A DNA stretch of 8,852 nt from Janthinobacterium lividum. Its GTDB lineage: Bacteria > Pseudomonadota > Gammaproteobacteria > Steroidobacterales > Steroidobacteraceae. How positions within the stretch are numbered: the first letter of the stretch is position 1; every line of letters begins with the position of its first letter. The position numbers and the translations under genes were made by a program. Below, piece after piece: positions 1 through 5,140 of the stretch. The DNA is taken from contig CALPVO020000082.1 in assembly GCA_943327025.2 (NCBI GenBank), positions 1-8,852 on the forward strand, given 5' to 3'. Below the pieces are notes generated by a model, which was not told the origin of the DNA, ran no database searches, and worked only from the letters and a program-made list of their open reading frames with translations.

Positions 1-37
1 GCAGGCGATCGGTGGTGCCAAGTTGGCGGCCCGTTAA
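1..37 (+). CDS. Possible C-terminal tail of an upstream plus-strand gene
   Basis: Reading from base 2, the frame is open from the left edge to a TAA at 35-37 and encodes a short stretch ending in QAIGGAKLAAR, which looks like an ordinary protein C-terminus. It would converge on the minus-strand gene ending at 73, leaving a 35-base gap. The piece is far too short to assign a family, and another plus-strand frame is also open to a TGA at 61-63, so this is only a suggestion. The gap 38-72 shows no hairpin followed by a T-run. Confidence 0.25.
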   Translation, partial: QAIGGAKLAAR

Positions 38-72
38 TGTCAGCAGACCGGGAGCTGCGGTGACGGTGCCGG

Positions 73-1314
73 CTACTTGCCGGACATCCGTCGCCGCAGG
101 TAGGCACCGCCATCCTGGTAATCCGTCGGTAGATATTCAAGGAAGGCATTCGGTCCGAACACGGGTTCGTACTGCTGCAATACTGGCAATAGTAGTGCCA
201 CTGGCACTTCAGCCATACGCCGCGTCTTGCGGAAACTCGCCAGCGGAATGCTCGCTGTCGCCATGTCTTCATGGTGGTTTTCGGTCTGCCCGATGACCAT
301 ACCCCGCGCATCGCAGATGACCGTGCCTTCGTCTTTCGCCCCGGCAGCGTCCATGAACCCGAGGTTGTCTGGTGACACCGAGTTACCCACCCCTACGGTG
401 TAGCAACGGTTCGCACGCGCAGTAGCCTTAGCCGATTCGGCATTAGAACCGCCCGTCACGGTCAGAATGAGCAGTTCCGCGCCCTTCATGGCCATGCACT
501 GGTAAAGAATCGGTTCCATGCCTACGGACGTCATGGCGATATTGCCGATATCCGTCCGTGCAATGGGAAGCACCGCATCCCAGCCATACATTTCCACATA
601 GCGGTCGAGCACATCATAGGTAGTGGTGCCAATCAGCGCGCCTTCACCGAACAAGCCGAGTGCGTTGCGCGACTTCCACTGCGTGGACACTATCTCGCCC
701 GTGGGCCCCACGATGACCGACATGTTGATGACGTGGCCCGGCCAGTCCTTCAATTTCGCGTAACAGCCGAAGGCGACGTAGCAGTTATAGCGCTTGGCCC
801 GCGCACCAATGGCCTGCGTTTCGGGGCCGGGCAAGTCGATGGCGACGCGCTGCAGTTCCTTGCGCGTCCATGGCTGGAAACCCTGCAGCGGGAACTCGTG
901 CAGGCAGATGAGGTCTTGGTGGCTACCCCAGCGCTGCTCTCCGCCCCATTCTTCGGGCGAGCCTTGTGCCAAATCAATCAGCCGCAGCACATGGTCCAGA
1001 TTGCTTTGCATGGTGGCGGCAAGGTTGCGCACATCCACCGAACGCACCCGCGACTGCAACGCCGCGACACTGATGGTGTCCTGGCGCAGCGGCGAAGAGA
1101 GGTAGACGCCGCGCTTTGCAGCGGAGACAGTCGCCTTGGTATCCGGCGTCACGGCGGGGGTTCCCGGCGAAGCGGCCGGGACCTTGGCGGCTTCCGCACC
1201 AGCACTAGTACTGAACGCCGCCATGCCAGCGCCAGCGAGCCCGGCCAAACCCGCTCCCTGCAGGAACTGACGGCGCAGACGGTCGGCCGGTTGGGTGTCT
1301 TTCTTGCGCGCCAT
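73..1314 (-). CDS. Tat-exported nitrilase/amidase-fold (C-N hydrolase) protein lacking the nucleophile Cys
   Basis: The gene encodes 413 residues. The ATG at 1314 is chosen because a strong Shine-Dalgarno (GAGGGG, five bases before it) sits in front and the protein then begins with a twin-arginine signal: RRQFLQG at residues 14-20, a hydrophobic Ala/Gly run, and a likely cleavage near AEA at 40-42. It is therefore probably folded before export to the periplasm. Residues about 85-365 resemble the nitrilase superfamily, closest by eye to aliphatic amidase: the Glu region (DLICLHEF, Glu140), the Lys region (TQWKSR, Lys214), and a MKGAELL segment at 276-282 followed by an RANRCY helix. At the nucleophile elbow, where Cys-Tyr/Asp-Asp is expected, residues 258-266 read NIAMTSVGM. 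The catalytic Cys is replaced by Met261/Thr262, depending on alignment. Hydrolysis by the usual Glu-Lys-Cys mechanism is thus doubtful. It may be a binding protein or use another mechanism. The superfamily call is firm, the substrate unknown. It is transcribed divergently from the lipoprotein gene at 1487. Confidence 0.85.
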   Translation of the reverse strand: MARKKDTQPADRLRRQFLQGAGLAGLAGAGMAAFSTSAGAEAAKVPAASPGTPAVTPDTKATVSAAKRGVYLSSPLRQDTISVAALQSRVRSVDVRNLAATMQSNLDHVLRLIDLAQGSPEEWGGEQRWGSHQDLICLHEFPLQGFQPWTRKELQRVAIDLPGPETQAIGARAKRYNCYVAFGCYAKLKDWPGHVINMSVIVGPTGEIVSTQWKSRNALGLFGEGALIGTTTYDVLDRYVEMYGWDAVLPIARTDIGNIAMTSVGMEPILYQCMAMKGAELLILTVTGGSNAESAKATARANRCYTVGVGNSVSPDNLGFMDAAGAKDEGTVICDARGMVIGQTENHHEDMATASIPLASFRKTRRMAEVPVALLLPVLQQYEPVFGPNAFLEYLPTDYQDGGAYLRRRMSGK

Positions 1315-1319
1315 GCTTC

Positions 1320-1325
1320 CCCCTC
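1320..1325 (-). promoter_or_regulatory. Ribosome binding site of the Tat C-N hydrolase gene
   Basis: On the minus strand GAGGGG is followed by GAAGC and then the ATG at 1314. This near-ideal purine-rich site decides the start at 1314 over a longer in-frame version that would begin at 1416 and bury the Tat signal behind 34 extra residues. Confidence 0.7.
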
Positions 1326-1339
1326 GGGCGTTTAGCCCG
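1325..1339 (-). repeat. Small hairpin abutting the ribosome binding site
   Basis: The arms CGGGC (1335-1339 read on the minus strand) and GCCCG (1325-1329) are perfectly complementary around a five-base TAAAC loop. In the minus-strand mRNA this stem would end directly at, and share one base with, the Shine-Dalgarno of the Tat C-N hydrolase gene. It could modulate ribosome access. A 5-bp stem can also arise by chance in G+C-rich DNA. No run of U follows in either direction, so it is not an intrinsic terminator. Confidence 0.35.
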
Positions 1340-1401
1340 TTTGTGTTGTGGCTGGAGCGTAGCGCGCCGTGGCTTGCGGCGAAACTGGGTAAAAGGCGCA
1401 G

Positions 1402-1430
1402 TTGTCCACTCCGCAAGGACGGTCTACCCT
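1402..1430 (+). promoter_or_regulatory. Weak sigma-70-like promoter candidate for the lipoprotein gene
   Basis: TTGTCC (1402-1407, 4 of 6 matches to TTGACA), a 17-base spacer, then TACCCT (1425-1430, 3 of 6 matches to TATAAT). The optimal spacing and position, about 57 bases before the preferred start at 1487, are the only support. The -10 box is poor. If real, it would leave little room for a leader before the alternative GTG start at 1448 and so favours the start at 1487. No convincing promoter was found for the divergent gene. Confidence 0.2.
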
Positions 1431-1474
1431 TTCGGGCTGCACTCTGCGTGCGTCCGCCCGTTCAGGGCCCTAAC

Positions 1475-1478
1475 GGAA
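1475..1478 (+). promoter_or_regulatory. Ribosome binding site supporting the TTG start at 1487
   Basis: GGAA lies eight bases before the TTG at 1487. It is a modest site, but better placed than anything in front of the GTG at 1448, where only a GGG 11 bases away is seen. It supports the start that gives a lipoprotein signal of normal length. Confidence 0.4.
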
Positions 1479-1486
1479 TCCTCCCC

Positions 1487-2623
1487 TTGCTGCATTTCCC
1501 GGTTCGCGCCGCTCTTCTGCCAACGCTGTTCGCGCTGACTTTGCCATTGGCCGGCTGCTTCGAGAAAAAGCACAGTAGCGCCGCCGCCATCGTCATCGCC
1601 CTCGAGGCGCCGCTTACCGGCGCCCAGACTTCCAACGGGCAAGACATGCTGCGAGGCGTGCAGTTGGCCGTGGAAGAAGTTAACCGCGCCGGCGGTGTGT
1701 TGGGCAGGCCCGTGGTGCTGGTATCCGCAGATGACCGAGCCGACCCCACGCAAGCCCTGGCCGTCGCTGCCCGGGTAAAGCAGGAAGGCGCTGTGGCAGT
1801 CATCGGGCCCTACAACTCGGGCGTGGGGTTGGTGAATTTGCCGCAGTACACCCGGGACGGCATCGTCCCCGTGCACCTCACCTCCAGCGACGACACCACG
1901 GGCCAAGGCGTTACCTTGCAACCCAAGAACAGCCAAATCTCGCCGCCGGAGATTGCCTACATTGCGGCGCTGCAGCCCACCACCGTGGCGCTACTGGTGG
2001 ACCCTTCTGCCTATACCAGCAGCATGGCCCAGCGGATGGAAGCGGGTCTGATGGCGCGCGGCATCACTGCCATCCGTTTGGCAATCACCCCGGGCCGCGC
2101 GGACTACACCGACGTCGTCCGTCAGTCGCTCGACCTGCAGCCGCAGGTGGTCTACGTCAGTACCTACTTCCCGGAAGGTGGCCTCATCGCGAAGTCCTTG
2201 GCCACGGAGGCGGCGGGTGGCCGTAACGCTGCCTGCTTCATGGGGCTGGCCAACCAGGACCCCGATTTTGTGGCTACTGCCGGCATAGCCGACAGCCGGC
2301 GCTGTGTCTTCAGCGGTGTGCCGGAACCGGACCAGATGCCAAGCGCCACCAACTATGCAGCCGCCTACCGCGCCCGTTTCTCCGGCACGAATCCGGGGGT
2401 GTGGGGCACGTTCACCTACGACTCGGCAAAACTGCTGTTCCGCGCCATGACCGAGGCCCGCACCACAAGCTTCGAGCCCGTGCTGGGACAGCTGCGTGCC
2501 ACCACGAATTATCTCGGCGCCACCGGTCCCATCACCATCGATCCGCAGACGGGCAACCGCCCGAATGTGCCCGTGCGCATTCTCGGCGTTAATGCCAGCG
2601 GTAATTTCGTGGTTCTGCCGTAA
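1487..2623 (+). CDS. Lipoprotein substrate-binding protein of a branched-chain amino acid/amide-type ABC transporter
   Basis: With the TTG start the product is 378 residues. The first 24 form a lipoprotein signal: Arg7, a hydrophobic core, and a lipobox LAGC ending at Cys24 (codon 1556-1558). The mature protein of about 355 residues is a Leu/Ile/Val-binding-protein-like type I periplasmic binding protein (Peripla_BP_6). It shows the opening strand and ligand loop (EAPLTGAQTSNGQDMLRG), the GGVLGRPV segment, ADDRADPTQA, the IGPYNSGVG loop, and late in the protein a WGTFTYDSAK helix. The mature protein would be lipid-anchored and capture a small nitrogenous ligand. No permease or ATPase genes are adjacent, so it is an orphan receptor here and may use a distant transporter or act as a sensor. 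The frame stays open back to an ATG at 1295, but that start overlaps the divergent gene and gives an implausible 87-residue leader. The GTG at 1448 is an alternative start. Confidence 0.85.
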   Translation: MLHFPVRAALLPTLFALTLPLAGCFEKKHSSAAAIVIALEAPLTGAQTSNGQDMLRGVQLAVEEVNRAGGVLGRPVVLVSADDRADPTQALAVAARVKQEGAVAVIGPYNSGVGLVNLPQYTRDGIVPVHLTSSDDTTGQGVTLQPKNSQISPPEIAYIAALQPTTVALLVDPSAYTSSMAQRMEAGLMARGITAIRLAITPGRADYTDVVRQSLDLQPQVVYVSTYFPEGGLIAKSLATEAAGGRNAACFMGLANQDPDFVATAGIADSRRCVFSGVPEPDQMPSATNYAAAYRARFSGTNPGVWGTFTYDSAKLLFRAMTEARTTSFEPVLGQLRATTNYLGATGPITIDPQTGNRPNVPVRILGVNASGNFVVLP

Positions 2624-2637
2624 CGGCTTTCCACGGT

Positions 2638-2656
2638 CCGTCGCGGGCCGTCGCGG
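2638..2656 (+). repeat. Tandem 9-bp direct repeat
   Basis: CCGTCGCGG occurs twice with one base between copies, giving a 10-bp period of about one helical turn. That spacing would suit two copies of a DNA-binding protein on one face, but the motif matches no operator known to me and lies just 15 bases after the lipoprotein gene's stop codon. Confidence 0.4.
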
Positions 2657-2700
2657 ATTTCCCGCAGCCATCGCCGAAAGCAGGCTTAACCCGCGCCGGA

Positions 2701-2717
2701 ATCGCCACATTGGCGAT
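2701..2717. repeat. Perfect 7-bp inverted repeat (ATCGCCA-CAT-TGGCGAT)
   Basis: The two arms are exact reverse complements around a three-base centre. The site lies 79 bases before the M24 start. It could be an operator for a dimeric regulator or an mRNA hairpin. Lack of a following T-run argues against an intrinsic terminator. I recognise no regulator with this consensus. Confidence 0.5.
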
Positions 2718-2782
2718 GGATAGCTCGCTGGACAAGGTGTTGCGCGTCCAACATCATCAGGTTTGCGTTGCCAACTTCCTGC

Positions 2783-2786
2783 AGGA
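2783..2786 (+). promoter_or_regulatory. Ribosome binding site of the M24 gene
   Basis: AGGA lies nine bases before the ATG at 2796. It selects this start over an in-frame TTG at 2763, which would add 11 residues (RCQLPAGFFP...) unlike the usual start of Creatinase_N domains. Confidence 0.5.
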
Positions 2787-2795
2787 TTTTTCCCC

Positions 2796-4037
2796 ATGCT
2801 GCTTAACCATTCACGTGCACTAGCCAAGATGGAGGCTGCTGGACTGGACGCCTTGGTCGCGGCTATCCCGCGCAATGTTTATTACGCTTCCGGTTTTTGG
2901 AACCGGAATATGGAATGGGGCTCCCCGGAAGCACAGGCGGCAGTTGTGCTGCCGCGCGACCCCTCCCTCGCACCCGTTCTGGTGGTTCCCGAGTTCGCCA
3001 TTGCCGGACTGCTCGAAACCCCTACTTGGATTTCGCGCCTGCGCGTCACGGAATTCCTGAACACCTCCGCCCTTGCCCGAGAGCCCGAGCCCGTCAGGCT
3101 CGACCCCCTGCAGGCTGATGTGGAGGCGTTGTATGCGGAAAAAGTGACCGGAGATCTGTGTCCGGACATCGTGCGCGGCACCGCTGCAGCGCTTGCCGAC
3201 CTAGGTCTCACCGGCGCCCGCGTCGGGTTTGACGACCTGCGACTGGCCATCAACGTCCAACGCGAACTAACGGATTTGCACTGGAGTGACGCGCACGATG
3301 TCTGGCTGGACATCCGCAAAGTGAAGACGGCGCAGGAAATCGCCTTCCTGCGTCATGGCGCCCAATTGAACGAGCAGGCGCTGGCAGAAATCATGCCGAT
3401 GATTCGCCCGGGCCGCGTGTGGAACGAGGTGGCCGGTCGTTTCCGCCAGTTCCTTCAGGAACGAGGAGCCAATGTCATCGCAGCGCAGAAGGCGTTGCAA
3501 TTCGGTGCCGAATACGGCGGCGAGTACTTCCCCGACCTGATGTTCGCCGATAACGATTGGAAGGTACGCGAAAACCAGACCATCATCTTTGAAAGCTGGG
3601 GAACCTACTCCAACTATTCCTTCGATATGTCGAGGACCGTGCATGTCGGCCCGGCAAGCGCCGAATACCGCCGCATCTGCCAAGCCATCGATGTCGGTCA
3701 ACGCGAAGCCCTGCAGTTCCTGAAGGCCGGTAGCACCACACACGAGGCTTGGCGCGCCATCAGCCAAATTGCCTGGAATCTGGATATCCCGACGCCCCGC
3801 AAGCTGCTGGTCTTCGTCCACTCAATTGGTCTCGACATCATCGAGCTGCCCAGTTCCTATCCTGCCTTCGGCCGCCTCAAGGATTTCGTCCTCGAGCCTG
3901 GCACGGTCATCAACTTTGAGTTCCTGTATTTCGGGCACTCCGTCGCGCCCTACCACTTGGAAAGCAGTTATCTCATCGGCGAGCACGGAGCCGAATGCCT
4001 GCATACCATGCCTCACCAGTTGTTCGAACTGGAATGA
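2796..4037 (+). CDS. M24 family (creatinase/aminopeptidase P-like) protein with altered active site
   Basis: The 413-residue product has the two-domain layout of the family: a Creatinase_N domain (about residues 5-155, with the NVYYASGF motif at 27-34) and a C-terminal pita-bread M24 domain (about 175-405). No signal peptide is seen, so it should be cytoplasmic. Of the five metal ligands of M24B peptidases, four are in place: Asp277 (SFDMSRT), His342 (FVHSIGLD), Glu375 (INFEFLYFG) and Glu389 (HLESSYLIG). The first Asp of the D-x10-D pair is Glu266 (IIFESWG), and the second catalytic His of the GLxxHExP motif is Ile349 (GLDIIELP). So it may not be a normal Xaa-Pro peptidase. The fold also serves creatinase, ectoine hydrolase and the DMSP lyase DddP, all with modified sites, and a non-peptide substrate is plausible. 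Its stop overlaps the gmk start, implying co-translation with a housekeeping gene. Fold assignment is strong; the reaction is unknown. Confidence 0.9.
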   Translation: MLLNHSRALAKMEAAGLDALVAAIPRNVYYASGFWNRNMEWGSPEAQAAVVLPRDPSLAPVLVVPEFAIAGLLETPTWISRLRVTEFLNTSALAREPEPVRLDPLQADVEALYAEKVTGDLCPDIVRGTAAALADLGLTGARVGFDDLRLAINVQRELTDLHWSDAHDVWLDIRKVKTAQEIAFLRHGAQLNEQALAEIMPMIRPGRVWNEVAGRFRQFLQERGANVIAAQKALQFGAEYGGEYFPDLMFADNDWKVRENQTIIFESWGTYSNYSFDMSRTVHVGPASAEYRRICQAIDVGQREALQFLKAGSTTHEAWRAISQIAWNLDIPTPRKLLVFVHSIGLDIIELPSSYPAFGRLKDFVLEPGTVINFEFLYFGHSVAPYHLESSYLIGEHGAECLHTMPHQLFELE

Positions 4038-4711
4038 TGGATACACCAGAGGGCCAACAGCCTGCTTCGATGCAGCAGGCCACCACCCCCGGCCGCCTTT
4101 ATGTAGTCGCCGCGCCTAGCGGTACCGGCAAGACCAGCTTGGTGCGCGCACTCATGGCAGCGCGCCCGCACCTGAAGTTCTCCGTGTCGTACACCACGCG
4201 CCCCATGCGACCGAACGAAGTGGATGGTCGCGACTACCACTTCGTGGACCGTGCCACCTTCGAAGCGATGGTGGAACGGGGCGAATTGCTGGAATGGGCC
4301 CGCGTGTTCGACAACTACTATGGCACCGGGCTGCAAGTGGTGCAGCAAGCGCTAGCCCGCGGCGAAAGCCTGATTTTGGAGATTGACTGGCAGGGCGCCC
4401 AACAAGTGCGCGCCAAGCTGCCGGAAGCTGTGCAGGTGTTCATTCTTCCCCCATCGCGCGCCGAGCTGGAACAGCGCCTGCGCGGACGCGGCACAGACAG
4501 CAAAGAGGTCATCGCGCGGCGCCTGCAAGACTCCGTCACGGAGCTTTCGCACTGGGCAGAGTTCGGGTTCGTGCTAGTGAATGACGTTTTCGAAGAGGCG
4601 CTAGCCAGCCTCATCCGCGTGGCGGACGCCGGCGGCGGTCCTCCCGTCGATGACCTGCGCGCCGCCCGCCCGGGGCTGACGGCCTTTGCCGAAGGGCTGC
4701 TGCGGGGCTGA
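4034..4711 (+). CDS. gmk: Guanylate kinase
   Basis: Guanylate kinase phosphorylates GMP (and dGMP) with ATP to GDP in the cytoplasm, feeding GTP and (p)ppGpp synthesis. From the ATG at 4034 the protein is 225 residues, slightly longer than the E. coli enzyme (207). It shows the P-loop APSGTGKTS (27-35), the GMP-binding segment SVSYTTRPMRPNEVDGRDYHF (50-70, here SYTTRPMR and VDGRDYHF), GELLEWA with the YYGT turn, the Walker-B-like LILEIDWQGA (113-122) and the lid region with RLRGRGTDS and RRLQDS. ATG codons at 4034 and 4037 both overlap the upstream TGA. The latter has GGA four bases away, and an ATG at 4070 would give a more typical N-terminus. The last 25 or so residues (GGGPPVDDLRAARPGL...) differ from the enteric tail. 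It is followed by rpoZ and spoT, the conserved gammaproteobacterial order. Confidence 0.95.
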   Translation: MMDTPEGQQPASMQQATTPGRLYVVAAPSGTGKTSLVRALMAARPHLKFSVSYTTRPMRPNEVDGRDYHFVDRATFEAMVERGELLEWARVFDNYYGTGLQVVQQALARGESLILEIDWQGAQQVRAKLPEAVQVFILPPSRAELEQRLRGRGTDSKEVIARRLQDSVTELSHWAEFGFVLVNDVFEEALASLIRVADAGGGPPVDDLRAARPGLTAFAEGLLRG

Positions 4712-4835
4712 AAGCCGCACCCTAGCGCTCGCTGTTGCCGCCGCGAGCTCGCCAAAGCCGCCCCCAAAACTGGCGTAAGTACCTGAATTGGTGGTAATCT
4801 TCACGACCCGAATTCGCTTTTCCGGAAACTTGCCC
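4712..4835 (+). other. gmk–rpoZ spacer
   Basis: The 124-base spacer holds an imperfectly placed stem, GCTCGC...GCGAGC, around 4726-4748 (the right arm lies in the self-complementary GCGAGCTCGC at 4743-4752). No U-run follows, so termination here is not supported and the genes may be co-transcribed. No convincing promoter hexamers were found, although a spacer this long could carry one for rpoZ–spoT. Confidence 0.4.
4824..4828 (+). promoter_or_regulatory. Ribosome binding site of rpoZ
   Basis: GGAAA lies seven bases before the ATG at 4836. It fixes the rpoZ start at MARITVED, the standard omega N-terminus, rather than the upstream in-frame start at 4788. Confidence 0.6.
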
Positions 4836-5120
4836 ATGGCCCGCATCACCGTCGAAGACTGCCTCTTTAGCGTGGACAACCAGTTCGAACTGGTCCTGCT
4901 GGCCGCCAAGCGCGCCCGGCGCATCGCCAATGGTGCAGAAACGTTCGTTACTGCCGGCAACGACAAGCCGACCGTGGTGGCCCTGCGTGAAATCGCCGAA
5001 GGCCACGTCACCCGCGCACTGCTGCTCGAAGTGGAACTGCCGCCCGAGCCGAACCCGGCCGACTTCGGCATGGAAATCCCCTCGGATTTCCGCGCCCCGC
5101 AGCTCGGCCTGGGTGACTGA
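4836..5120 (+). CDS. rpoZ: RNA polymerase omega subunit
   Basis: The 94-residue product (E. coli omega has 91) is the small RNA polymerase subunit that helps beta-prime fold and, in E. coli, contributes to a ppGpp-binding site at the interface with beta-prime. The diagnostic N-terminus [10 protein letters not shown] is followed by [17 protein letters not shown] and [14 protein letters not shown] (about residues 44-57), which cover the conserved core. The C-terminal part from about residue 66 ([20 protein letters not shown]...) is Pro-rich and unlike the charged tail of enteric omega, a region known to vary. It sits between gmk and spoT, with spoT starting 20 bases after its stop, so rpoZ and spoT are almost certainly co-transcribed. 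Confidence 0.95.
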   Translation: MARITVEDCLFSVDNQFELVLLAAKRARRIANGAETFVTAGNDKPTVVALREIAEGHVTRALLLEVELPPEPNPADFGMEIPSDFRAPQLGLGD

Positions 5121-5140
5121 CACCACCCCATAGGCCTGCC

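Larger units (their letters stand above)
2624..2795 (+). other. Intergenic region upstream of the M24–gmk unit
   Basis: These 172 bases hold no plausible small gene. They contain a tandem pair of CCGTCGCGG (2638-2646 and 2648-2656) and the perfect inverted repeat at 2701-2717. No hairpin is followed by a T-run, so no intrinsic terminator separates the lipoprotein gene from the M24 gene, and read-through is possible. I could not identify a good sigma-70 promoter, although the region is the natural place for one serving M24, gmk and perhaps downstream genes. Confidence 0.5.

Noticed and set aside
733..1335. Plus-strand open frame (200 codons) opposite the Tat C-N hydrolase gene
   Set aside because: It is fully antisense to that gene, shows no domain, and is Arg/Gly-rich shadow sequence.
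1295..1486. N-terminal extension of the lipoprotein gene from ATG 1295 or GTG 1448
   Set aside because: ATG 1295 overlaps the divergent gene and would put 87 residues before the lipobox Cys. GTG 1448 gives a 36-residue leader with a weak ribosome site. TTG 1487 gives a normal lipoprotein signal, though the choice remains uncertain.
2763..2795. Upstream TTG start for the M24 gene
   Set aside because: The added residues are unlike family N-termini, and the ATG at 2796 has a properly spaced AGGA.
1991..2875. Long minus-strand open frame (294 codons) opposite the lipoprotein gene
   Set aside because: It is antisense to a well-supported binding-protein gene, has no recognisable domain, and is rich in His/Arg/Gly as expected from the opposite strand of G+C-rich coding DNA.
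4726..4752. Possible terminator after gmk
   Set aside because: A GCTCGC/GCGAGC stem and the palindrome GCGAGCTCGC are present, but no U-run follows; this does not meet the pattern of an intrinsic terminator.
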